A DNA stretch of 13,864 nt, from positions 1-13,864 of the forward strand of contig DHJN01000084.1 in the NCBI GenBank assembly GCA_002404345.1. Reading direction: 5' to 3'. Below, piece by piece: positions 1 to 6,797 of this stretch. Within the stretch, counting starts at the first letter, position 1. Each line of letters opens with the position of its first letter. A program made the translations under genes and the position numbers. Source of the DNA: Actinobacteria bacterium UBA4719 (GTDB lineage: Bacteria; Actinomycetota; Actinomycetes; Actinomycetales; Dermatophilaceae). The notes beneath the pieces are model-generated. The model did no database searches and was not told the DNA's origin. It was given only the letters and a program-made list of their open reading frames with translations.

Positions 1-23
1 GACAGAACCCGGCGTACCGACCG

Positions 24-117
24 ACTCATCCACTCATCCACTCATCCACTCATCCACTCATCCACTCATCCACTCATCCACTCATCCACTCATCCACTCA
101 TCCACTCATCCACTCAT
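24..117. repeat. 8-bp tandem repeat array (ACTCATCC)n
   Basis: Eleven perfect copies of ACTCATCC run from 24 to 111, followed by a partial copy (ACTCAT, 112-117). The minus strand reads ATGAGTGG. Because 8 is not a multiple of 3, three units place TGA in all three minus-strand frames. The stop codon of the neighbouring minus-strand gene (114-116) lies inside the last partial unit. The plus strand of the array has no stop. Perfect copies suggest recent slippage; copy number in the assembly may be unreliable. Confidence 0.97.
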
Positions 118-545
118 GGGCCGCTGTCTCCAGGCTTGTCGTGAGCCGCTGGACGAGTCACAGCGGGAGTGGGGAGGGAAGACTCGAGGGCTAAGGGCGA
201 GCTCCTCGCGGGCCCACGTACGGGCAGCCGGGTTGTTGCCAGGCCCCAGCCGAACCCGATGACCAGAAGAGTGAGCAATGCAGCAGGACGCTCGTCCACG
301 GGCCGCGGATTTGCCCCCTCCTCGGCAATGATGGTGACGAGGTCCCGCGCGGTCCGGGCATTCACCACTGCTTGTTGGGGTGCTCCTGCTGTCCGGGCGC
401 TGTTCGCATGATCCCCGGCAAGGGCAGCCGTGATTGATGCTCCGTAATTGGATGAAGTGTCGGTGTTGGCTGGCTTCATCCCGAACCACACGCTGATTGC
501 AGCGACGATCAGAACGACCGCACCGATCCGGCGAATCGTCAACAT
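114..545 (-). CDS. Small two-TM membrane protein of unknown function
   Basis: The product is 143 aa and I do not recognise its family. An N-terminal hydrophobic segment (about residues 8-22) follows Arg-Arg and looks like a signal anchor. A hydrophilic stretch of about 60 residues contains VNARTARDLVTIIAEEG. A second hydrophobic helix lies at about 87-105, followed by a Pro/Ser-rich tail. The ATG at 545 was chosen over an upstream in-frame start because GAAGGAG sits about 11 nt before it and because it falls just after the stop of the upstream gene (28-nt gap, stop at 574). It is probably the last gene of an operon with the 228-aa membrane protein. Its TGA stop lies inside the 8-bp tandem array, so the exact C-terminus may have been reshaped by repeat growth. 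That it is a gene is fairly sure; its function is unknown. Confidence 0.7.
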   Translation of the reverse strand: MLTIRRIGAVVLIVAAISVWFGMKPANTDTSSNYGASITAALAGDHANSARTAGAPQQAVVNARTARDLVTIIAEEGANPRPVDERPAALLTLLVIGFGWGLATTRLPVRGPARSSPLALESSLPTPAVTRPAAHDKPGDSGP

Positions 546-573
546 GGGTGGTTGGTCTCCTTCAGATGGGCCG

Positions 574-1260
574 CTACGTCCCGAGGCCGGCCTTGTCGAC
601 CTTGCGGTGGAAGTGCATCCCGGCCAGGCCGCCCAACAGGGCACCGGCCAGGCTGCCGACCGAGACCACCACCAGGGCGATGATGCCGCCGGTGGTCAGG
701 GTGCCCTGGCTCACCGGGATGCGCGGGAAGCTGTTCAACTTGCTCAGCACGTCGTACTGGCTGCCTGCGACAGCAGCGATGACCGCCACCAGGACGGCGA
801 TGACCACTGCCCACAGCCACACGGCCAGACCCTGCGTAAGCCCGTTGAACCTGGCCATTCGCCCGGCGACGTACCCGCCGCAGTAGTAGGCCACGAACAG
901 CACGACCAGCAAGATGATCGCGCCGAGTATGCCGACCGTCTTCGGGTTCTTGGATGCCTGGGCCGCGGCGCTGGTGTTGGTCGCCACACCGACCGCAGTG
1001 CCGGCGGCGGCGACGAAGGCGGTCAGCAGCACGGCGGTTCCGGTGGCAGTGAGCCAACCGAAAAACGCCGAGCCGATCTTGACGCCGCCGTACTCCTCCT
1101 TCTCACGACTGACGACGCTGTGTCGGTCGTGGGCTGAGTCCTCGGCGAGCTCCTCGTTCCCATCGGTCGGGCCGGCGGAATCCGGCTGGGGGTCATGCTC
1201 GTTGTCCTGGCCCTCGTTGCCTCGGCCCTCGTTGCCTTGGCCATTGGCTGGTGTGCTCAT
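574..1260 (-). CDS. Four-TM membrane protein with acidic Gly/Asn/Glu-rich N-terminal tail
   Basis: The product is 228 aa. The first 60 residues are hydrophilic and acidic, with a short NEG/GQGNEG repeat (residues 7-20) mirrored in the DNA by two near-identical 15-bp units. Then come four likely membrane helices at about 64-93, 108-130, 144-166 and 188-216, many with small-residue (Gly/Ala) packing, and a short basic tail (HFHRK). The motif YCGGYVAGRMARF after helix 2 resembles small actinobacterial membrane proteins of unknown role. The start at 1260 was chosen because GAAGGA lies 7 nt upstream and the longer reading frame has no membrane-protein character. It lies 56 nt after the DinB gene and 28 nt before the 143-aa membrane gene, so the three may be co-transcribed. 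The tail probably faces the cytoplasm; this is inference. No function is assigned. Confidence 0.8.
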   Translation of the reverse strand: MSTPANGQGNEGRGNEGQDNEHDPQPDSAGPTDGNEELAEDSAHDRHSVVSREKEEYGGVKIGSAFFGWLTATGTAVLLTAFVAAAGTAVGVATNTSAAAQASKNPKTVGILGAIILLVVLFVAYYCGGYVAGRMARFNGLTQGLAVWLWAVVIAVLVAVIAAVAGSQYDVLSKLNSFPRIPVSQGTLTTGGIIALVVVSVGSLAGALLGGLAGMHFHRKVDKAGLGT

Positions 1261-1316
1261 GTCATCGTCCTTCGGTGGTCGAATGGCTAGCCGGTGTCGT
1301 CCTGGACGGTCTCCGA

Positions 1317-1826
1317 TCACAACTTCGCACGGTTCGCGAGCCCACGCAGGTAAGAGGCCTGGCCCGCGTGTTGCAGGTCGTCCGAGAGGATGCTGACCAG
1401 GCGCATGGCGAGCGTCACCGGCGGGTTCCACGACGTGTCGACGATGCGGGCGAAATCCGCCTCCGTCAGGGTGTGCAGGTAGTCGATGGTCCGGGCGTGC
1501 ACCGCGTCGTAATATCCCGCCAGGAGCTCCGCATCGGCGCGCACGGACGCCACGTCACTTGTGCTCTGTCCGTAGCCCGTGGCCTCGGGATCGAACGGGA
1601 GATCGAAGCGGTCAACCCAGCCGTCGGCGGTCCACACCTGCTCCTCGCCCATCAGCTCGGCGATGTGGCCGTCCTGTACGCGGGTCAGGTGCCAGACCAG
1701 CCAAGCGATCGTGTTCGCCTCTGGATCCGCCCGGAAGGTCAGCGCCTCGATACTTGCGTCTTTGAGCGCGGGATGAACGACCGCGCGGATCCGGCCGAAG
1801 GCCTCGCTCAAGATCTCGGAAGTCAC
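1317..1826 (-). CDS. DinB/DUF664 family protein
   Basis: The product is 169 aa, a typical length for this family. It carries the DUF664 hallmark WLVWHLTRVQDGHIAEL (residues 42-58), then QVWTADGW, then a C-terminal DDLQHAGQASYLRGL (149-163). H46 and H153, perhaps with H54, are the likely metal ligands of the four-helix DinB bundle. Members act as thiol-dependent (mycothiol or bacillithiol) transferases or are uncharacterised; the substrate cannot be read from the sequence. The start is GTG at 1826: AAGGA lies 5 nt before it, and homologous-looking sequence begins with TSEILSEAFGRIR. The longer frame to 1904 runs through the repeat-rich spacer and looks non-coding. It may be first in an operon with the two downstream membrane proteins. 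Confidence 0.88.
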   Translation of the reverse strand: MTSEILSEAFGRIRAVVHPALKDASIEALTFRADPEANTIAWLVWHLTRVQDGHIAELMGEEQVWTADGWVDRFDLPFDPEATGYGQSTSDVASVRADAELLAGYYDAVHARTIDYLHTLTEADFARIVDTSWNPPVTLAMRLVSILSDDLQHAGQASYLRGLANRAKL

Positions 1827-1850
1827 ATCTGTCCTTACTTGGTCTATGCG

Positions 1851-1943
1851 ACGTGGAACACGCAGTGCATGCGGCGTGGAAGGCGTTCTTGCCGCGTGGA
1901 GCACTTGCTTGTCGCGTGGAACACGCAGTGCTCACGGCGTGGG
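1851..1943. repeat. Degenerate 20/23-bp repeats with palindromic GCGTGGAACACGC
   Basis: The motif (G/A)CGTGG(A/G) begins at 1851, 1874, 1894, 1914 and 1937, with spacings of 23, 20, 20 and 23. The first and fourth units share an exact 17-bp repeat, CGTGGAACACGCAGTGC (1852-1868 and 1915-1931). At 1914-1926 this forms a perfect inverted repeat GCGTG-GAA-CACGC; at 1851-1863 it is the same with one change. The block lies directly upstream of the DinB gene start (1826) and downstream of the protease stop (2014). It could be a multi-site operator for the DinB operon or a remnant of tandem duplication. Confidence 0.75.
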
Positions 1944-2013
1944 ACCACAACATCATGGATCCTCACAATTTCGCGCACTAAGCCACGGGCGTCAACCAGC
2001 CGGGCGTCGCGGT

Positions 2014-5010
2014 TCAGGCAAACACCCGGTAGGTGACGACGAGGCCGACTCTTCCGACGTCGTAGTCGCTGGCGCTGGGGTAGTCGTTGGGGACGTACAG
2101 CGTGGCCTCAACCTGTCGGCTCCTGACCAAGCCGGTGGCCGCCACGGTGCCGATGGTGCGCCCGGCGTTGGTACGTCCGACCGTGATCTCGGGAGTGAAG
2201 GTGTAGGTGCCGGTGCCCCATCTGGTGAAGCCGGCACCCAGGGTGCTGGGGGCCCATAAGGAGTGGCCGTAGGCGGCCACCCGCAGGGAGCTGTAGCTGT
2301 AGGCGGCGGGCAAGGTGAACCGGTAGATGGACGCGGCGACCTTGGGCCCCAGGGAGGAGCTGCAGGAGTTGGCCAGCCACACTCCGTTCGGGGCGAACTG
2401 GGAGGCCGTCCTTGACGCCCCGGCGCAGGAGGAGTCGTTGCCGCCGGCTAGGTAGTACCAGGACCCGCGCATGGACAGGGTGGCGGTCTTGGTCACTAGG
2501 TGCCTGCCGTTGACGACGACGCTGTAGCGGGCGAAGGCACGGCGGTTGCCGACGACGTCCTGGGCGGTCAGGGTCCAGTAGTAGGTGCCGGCAGCGACTC
2601 TCGCCCCGGCGTTGTTTCTGCCGTTCCAGAGGATCGAGGTCGCGCCGGCGACCCGCGTCCCAACGACGCTGCGGATCCAGCGGCCGCCGCCGGCGCGCAC
2701 GGTCATCGTGATGGTGGCCTTCTTGTTGAGGGTGAAGGTCGACGCGAAGTTGTCCTTGTAGGAGTCGGGGTAGGGGTAGAACGTCTTCTGGCTGCCGGTG
2801 ATGGACCACAATGTCGGCGCCGTAACCTCGACGCGGACGTGTGCGACCGTGGAACCGAACCGGGTGTCATTCGAGGTGGCGAGCTCGAGGGTGTACGTCC
2901 CGTTCCCGGCTCGTGCGTGGGTGTTGAGTCGACCGTCCCAGGTGAAGGTGTGTGTGCCGGCGGTCAGCGCGCTGCCGAGGACGAGGGGGCCGCGGACGAT
3001 CGTCCTTGCGGCGTTGCGGACCTGAAAGCGGACGTTCTCGGTATCAGGCAGACGGTAGGTCGCCCTGGTCGTGTCTTTGCGTCCGTCTCCGTTCGGGCTG
3101 AACCTCGAGGATGAGACCGCGGTGATCATGGGGTGCAGGGAGTCGGCGGTGAAGGACACCGACGGTGACATCGGTCCTGTGCATCTCGCGCCGTTCGCCG
3201 AGCAGCTGAGGGCCCGGACTGTATGCGGGCCGTCGATGAGGGAGCTGATCGGGTACGTCAGCGCGTAAGGTGCGGCCGGGTCGAATCCGCGCTTGACGCC
3301 GTCTATCAGGAACGCGATGCCACCGCCTGTCGACGTGGCGGTCAAGGTGGCCGAGCCGGACAGGGTCTGGGACGCCTGGGGTGAGGTCAGCGCCGGCGCC
3401 GCGTTGGCAAGGGTCACGCTCACCTGGGCTCCACGGGCGTTGCACAAGTTGTAGATGTTGCAGTCGACGGCCTTGACGGTGCGCGGCCCGTTGCCCACAC
3501 CCCAGGAAGGCCATGTGGTGCTGGCTGTTCCCGCACTGGTGGCAACGGGTGCCCCAACTGACGCCCCGTTGATCAGGAAGCGAACCTTGCGCGCGGTGGA
3601 CCTCGCGGAAAGTCGCATCACACCTGCCAGGACGGCCCCGTTGGTGGGCTTCGTCAGCGTCGGGACAGTGCTCGGGCAGAGCGCGGCGAGCGCGGCCCGG
3701 AAGTCGACCTGCCCGGTGCCCAGGCCCAGGTTGGCATACCCGTGTGAGGACCTGACGATCGCCAGGCGAATGTCGGCGAGGGACCCGGACGGGCGCATCG
3801 ACCACAGCAGGGCGGCCTCGGCGGCGACGATCGGGGACGAGAAGGAGGTGCCGTCGCCGACGGAGTAGCCAGACGTCGACGCGAAGAAGCTGCTTCCCCT
3901 GGTCGGTGTGGTCCCGGTGATGTTGACACCGGGGGCGGCGACTGTCACCCAGGCACCGTGTTGTGAGAACCAGGCCCGTTTGCCGGCTGCGTCGGTCGCG
4001 CCGACCGCCACCACATGGGGATAGGCCGCCGGATAGAATCGGTTCGTGCTGGCGTTGTTGCCGGCCGCCGCCACGACCATGACGCCTTTTCTGGTGGCGT
4101 AGGCGATGGCGTCGCTTTCGACCTGACTTGTCGACTCACTGCCGAGGCTGAGGTTGATGACCCTGGCGCCGTGGTCAGCCGCCCAGACGATGCCGTTGGC
4201 CACCGCGTCGGACCAGATTTCGTTTGCCGAGTTCGCGACCTTGACGGCCAGGATGCTTGCCCCCATGGAGGCGCCGGCGATACCGATGCCGTTGTTGCCC
4301 TTGGCGGCTGCCACCCCCGCGACGAAGGTGCCATGACCCATCGCGTCGGTCACGCTTGAGCCGCGCGTGACCGCGTTGTACGTCCCGACAACCCGGCCTC
4401 TCAGGTCCGGGTGGTTGACGTCCACGCCAGTGTCCACGACGGCGATCCGCACGCGGGAGTCACCTCTGCGCACGCTCCACGCCGCTGGGGCGGTGACCGC
4501 GTTCAGATAGGACGCCTGGGCCGGGTACTTCGGGTCGTTGGGGATGAGGCTTGGCAACCGGCGCTGAACCAGCTCCACCTTCGCTACGTCCAGGCGACCG
4601 CGCATCCGGTCGGTGAACGTCTTGGCCGTCGCCGGCGGCACCTCCACGGTGACGGTGTCCAGCTGCCGCAGCGTCTGTCGCGCCTTGCCGCCCTGGGCCC
4701 GGGCCGCCCCGGCCACGGCAGCGACCGCGCCGGAGTCGCTGGCTCCGCGGCGGACCTTGACCGCGATGATGACCCGGTCCGAGTCACGCTGTGTGGCCAG
4801 CTGGCCCAGACGCCCGTCCAACACCGAGGTGGAGCTCGGGGACTGGGTGCGGGTGCGGTCACTGATCTGCCGGAGCAGTGTCTGCTTCGCGCTGTTGGAC
4901 GCGCCATCGGCGGATGCGGCGGTCGCTGACTGCGTGAAGGGAATTACCAAGCCGACGACCACGGCAGCCGAAACCAGAAGCCGACGACGATTCACCCGCA
5001 TCAGAGCCAC
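2014..5010 (-). CDS. Secreted subtilisin-like (S8) serine protease with Ig and FlgD-like modules
   Basis: The product is 998 aa. A signal peptide occupies about 1-32 (RRR, hydrophobic core, ATAAS cleavage region); the Arg run makes Tat export possible but Sec is as likely. Residues about 75-155 look like an inhibitor_I9-type propeptide. The S8 domain spans about 175-445: Asp193 in VVDTGVDVNHPDLRG, His226 in GHGTFVAGV, oxyanion Asn318 in AAAGNN and Ser389 in GDGTSFSSP complete the triad. The C-terminal half has Ig-like modules (about 449-538 and 539-622) with close Cys pairs (C517/C523, C603/C610), then a FlgD-type module starting RFSPNGDGRKD (636), a second one at about 743-825 and a 160-residue end domain of unknown type. 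There is no LPXTG or membrane anchor, so it is probably released. The GTG at 5010 is placed by AAGGA about 5 nt upstream; ATG at 5001 is an alternative. Substrate unknown. Confidence 0.93.
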   Translation of the reverse strand: MALMRVNRRRLLVSAAVVVGLVIPFTQSATAASADGASNSAKQTLLRQISDRTRTQSPSSTSVLDGRLGQLATQRDSDRVIIAVKVRRGASDSGAVAAVAGAARAQGGKARQTLRQLDTVTVEVPPATAKTFTDRMRGRLDVAKVELVQRRLPSLIPNDPKYPAQASYLNAVTAPAAWSVRRGDSRVRIAVVDTGVDVNHPDLRGRVVGTYNAVTRGSSVTDAMGHGTFVAGVAAAKGNNGIGIAGASMGASILAVKVANSANEIWSDAVANGIVWAADHGARVINLSLGSESTSQVESDAIAYATRKGVMVVAAAGNNASTNRFYPAAYPHVVAVGATDAAGKRAWFSQHGAWVTVAAPGVNITGTTPTRGSSFFASTSGYSVGDGTSFSSPIVAAEAALLWSMRPSGSLADIRLAIVRSSHGYANLGLGTGQVDFRAALAALCPSTVPTLTKPTNGAVLAGVMRLSARSTARKVRFLINGASVGAPVATSAGTASTTWPSWGVGNGPRTVKAVDCNIYNLCNARGAQVSVTLANAAPALTSPQASQTLSGSATLTATSTGGGIAFLIDGVKRGFDPAAPYALTYPISSLIDGPHTVRALSCSANGARCTGPMSPSVSFTADSLHPMITAVSSSRFSPNGDGRKDTTRATYRLPDTENVRFQVRNAARTIVRGPLVLGSALTAGTHTFTWDGRLNTHARAGNGTYTLELATSNDTRFGSTVAHVRVEVTAPTLWSITGSQKTFYPYPDSYKDNFASTFTLNKKATITMTVRAGGGRWIRSVVGTRVAGATSILWNGRNNAGARVAAGTYYWTLTAQDVVGNRRAFARYSVVVNGRHLVTKTATLSMRGSWYYLAGGNDSSCAGASRTASQFAPNGVWLANSCSSSLGPKVAASIYRFTLPAAYSYSSLRVAAYGHSLWAPSTLGAGFTRWGTGTYTFTPEITVGRTNAGRTIGTVAATGLVRSRQVEATLYVPNDYPSASDYDVGRVGLVVTYRVFA

Positions 5011-5163
5011 CCGTTCCTTGTCCGCCGACCCAGCGCCGACGATCCGTGCGCCGGTTCGAGCTTGCGACGGTCAGATGCGAGAGGGGCAATTTCAACGTAA
5101 CGACGGGTACGGCTGCCGGCTCGGCGATTGGGCGAAATGCAGCGCGATGTCCAGGAGTTCGAC

Positions 5164-5193
5164 CCGTTCGGCGGGCGCCGCCCCCCCGAACGG
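5164..5193. promoter_or_regulatory. GC-rich inverted repeat between divergent genes
   Basis: CCGTTCGG (5164-5171) and CCGAACGG (5186-5193) are perfect 8-bp complementary arms. The 14-nt interior is itself GC-rich and partly self-complementary (GGGCG against CGCCC). No T-tract follows on either strand, so a simple intrinsic terminator is unlikely. Its place in a divergent promoter region fits a protein-binding site or a 5' UTR hairpin. Confidence 0.45.
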
Positions 5194-5260
5194 TGGACCC
5201 GAGCGATCCGGGCCTCAAACCAGCTTCAGCCGGTAGTGGGTTTCATGCCGGACTGGGGTT

Positions 5261-5266
5261 TAGGTT
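5261..5266 (+). promoter_or_regulatory. Putative -10 box for a leaderless transcript (MBL gene)
   Basis: TAGGTT (fits TAnnnT) ends 6 nt before the ATG at 5273, and there is no Shine-Dalgarno sequence in front of this ATG. In actinobacteria this arrangement puts the transcription start at or next to the A of ATG. No clear -35 is visible. Confidence 0.5.
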
Positions 5267-5272
5267 GCGAGC

Positions 5273-5926
5273 ATGCGGATCACTCATCTCGGACATGCCT
5301 GCCTGCTCATCGAGACCGGCGGCCTGCGCATCCTCATCGACCCGGGTGCCTTCTCGCCGGGCATCGCGGACGTGACCGGGCTCGACCTCATTCTGGTGAC
5401 CCATCAGCATGCGGATCACGTTGACCTGGAACGACTTCCCGCCGTGTTGAAGGCCAACCCGCAAGCCTGGCTGTATGCCGAGCCGCAGGCTGCCTCCGTC
5501 ATGGAGGGTGCGGGCATCGCCGCCGACCACACCGTGGCGGGGGAGGTGCTGACCTTCGAGCAGGTGCAGGTCACGCCGGTGGGGGAGAGGCATGCGCTGA
5601 TCAACGAGGCATTGCCCCGCATCGGCAACCTGGGCCTCGTGTTGCGCGCCGAGGGGGAGCCGAGCCTGTTCCACCCCGGGGACGCCTACGATGCCGAGCC
5701 CGGCCAGGTCGACATCCTTGCCCTGCCGCTGAACGCGCCATGGGCGGCCTCGCGCGAGAGCGTGGCGTTCGCCCAGCGGATCTCACCGAGGTTCTGCATC
5801 CCGATCCATGACGCCCTGCTCAGCGCCATCGGCCGCCGGCTGTATCTGTCCCACGTGCAGACGTTCGGGCCGGAGGGGATGGCGGTGCGCGATCTCTCGG
5901 ACGGCGTCCCATTCGACGTCATCTGA
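5273..5926 (+). CDS. Metallo-beta-lactamase-fold hydrolase (UlaG/L-ascorbate-6-P lactonase-like)
   Basis: The product is 217 aa, cytoplasmic, without a signal peptide. It shows the metal-binding set of the MBL fold: HQHADH at 44-49 (H44, H46, D48, H49), H107 in GERHALIN, D137 in HPGDAYD and H179 in IPIHD. The opening MRITHLGHACLLIETGGLRILIDPG is typical of the compact UlaG-like branch (MBL fold, beta-lactamase superfamily II) that hydrolyses phosphodiester, lactone or other ester bonds. The actual substrate is not predictable here. The start is ATG 5273, with no ribosome binding site but a -10 box 6 nt upstream, suggesting a leaderless mRNA. The next gene begins 100 nt later with its own similar promoter, so the two are probably separate transcripts. 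Confidence 0.9.
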   Translation: MRITHLGHACLLIETGGLRILIDPGAFSPGIADVTGLDLILVTHQHADHVDLERLPAVLKANPQAWLYAEPQAASVMEGAGIAADHTVAGEVLTFEQVQVTPVGERHALINEALPRIGNLGLVLRAEGEPSLFHPGDAYDAEPGQVDILALPLNAPWAASRESVAFAQRISPRFCIPIHDALLSAIGRRLYLSHVQTFGPEGMAVRDLSDGVPFDVI

Positions 5927-6014
5927 GGCAGCGCCGGCTGCGATGTTGTGGTCTCCGACACCTTCCGACGTGCCCAGATCGGGGCGACCGGCATACAGGG
6001 TGGGCTTGGATTGT

Positions 6015-6020
6015 TACGGT
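6015..6020 (+). promoter_or_regulatory. Putative -10 box for a leaderless transcript (ABC exporter operon)
   Basis: TACGGT (fits TAnnnT) ends exactly 6 nt before the ATG at 6027. No purine-rich ribosome binding site precedes that ATG. This matches the arrangement in front of the MBL gene at 5273. Confidence 0.5.
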
Positions 6021-6026
6021 CACGAC

Positions 6027-6797
6027 ATGCAAACCCGGGGAAGTTCGGCGGCGCTGAGCCTGCGCGGCCTGTCCAAGGCCTATGGGCCCACGCTCGCGGT
6101 CGACCGGCTCGATCTGGATGTCCCGCGTGGGTCGTTCTTCGGCCTGGTAGGACCCAACGGCGCCGGCAAGACCACCACACTGTCCATGGCGACCGGGCTG
6201 CTACGGCCGGACGCGGGAACGGCTCACGTGCTGGGTCATGACGTCTGGTCCGACACCGTCCAAGCCAAACGGCTGGTAGGCATCCTGCCCGACGGCCTTC
6301 GGCTCTTCGACCGTCTGACCGGCCTGCAGCTCATCTGCTACTCGGGTCTGCTGCGCGGCATGGATCGCCCGGTGGTCACCGACCGAGCGCATGAGCTGAT
6401 CGACGCTCTGGGCCTCGCGGAGGCGGGCGGCACTCTGGTTGTTGACTATTCGGCCGGGATGAAGAAGAAGATCTCGCTGGCCTGTGCCCTGATCCATGCC
6501 CCCAGGCTTCTGGTGCTCGATGAACCGTTCGAAGCGGTCGACCCCATCTCGGCTTCGACCATCCGCCAGATCCTTGACGGTTACGCAGCCTCCGGCGGCA
6601 CGGTGATCCTGTCCAGCCACGTGATGGACCTGGTCCAGCGGTTGTGCGACCGGGTCGCCATCGTGGCCGCCGGCCGGATCCGCGCGGTCGGCACCCTCGA
6701 CGAGGTCCGGTGCGGCATGAGCCTTGAGGAACGCTTTGTCGACCTCGTCGGCGGACAGACCGACATCGGGGAGGGGCTGGCGTGGTTGCGCAGATAG
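6027..6797 (+). CDS. ABC transporter ATP-binding protein (exporter type)
   Basis: The product is 256 aa, the usual size for a single ABC-2-type ATPase. Walker A is GPNGAGKT (42-49), the signature is YSAGMKKK (141-148) in place of LSGGQ, Walker B is LLVLDEP (161-167) with Glu166, and the switch His is H198 in SSHVMD. At the Q-loop position the sequence is GILPDG (86-90) with no Gln, as in many DrrA-like ATPases that have Pro-Glu there. It should energise the membrane partner encoded next, whose GTG start overlaps the end of this gene by 16 bp. The ATG at 6027 was chosen because the extended frame overlaps the MBL gene and encodes nothing domain-like; a leaderless promoter fits. The exported substrate is unknown. 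Confidence 0.93.
   Translation: MQTRGSSAALSLRGLSKAYGPTLAVDRLDLDVPRGSFFGLVGPNGAGKTTTLSMATGLLRPDAGTAHVLGHDVWSDTVQAKRLVGILPDGLRLFDRLTGLQLICYSGLLRGMDRPVVTDRAHELIDALGLAEAGGTLVVDYSAGMKKKISLACALIHAPRLLVLDEPFEAVDPISASTIRQILDGYAASGGTVILSSHVMDLVQRLCDRVAIVAAGRIRAVGTLDEVRCGMSLEERFVDLVGGQTDIGEGLAWLRR

Larger units (their letters stand above)
5011..5272. promoter_or_regulatory. Divergent intergenic spacer (protease / MBL hydrolase)
   Basis: This 262-bp gap separates two divergently transcribed genes, so both promoters should lie here. I see a plausible -10 for the plus-strand gene (5261-5266) and a strong inverted repeat (5164-5193). A TTGAAA on the minus strand near 5091-5096 might be a -35 for the protease, but no convincing -10 follows it. 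No ORF in the gap looks coding. Confidence 0.5.

Noticed and set aside
448..1137. Plus-strand open frame opposite the membrane genes
   Set aside because: His/Gly/Asp-rich shadow of the minus-strand 228-aa protein, with no ribosome binding site or domain.
1827..1904. N-terminal extension of the DinB protein to ATG 1904
   Set aside because: The added residues are encoded by the 20/23-bp repeats and read as Arg/Pro/His noise; GTG 1826 has a well-placed ribosome binding site.
1251..2036. Plus-strand frame opposite DinB and through the repeat spacer
   Set aside because: It runs across the DinB coding region and non-coding repeats; no recognisable domain, whereas the minus strand shows DUF664 motifs.
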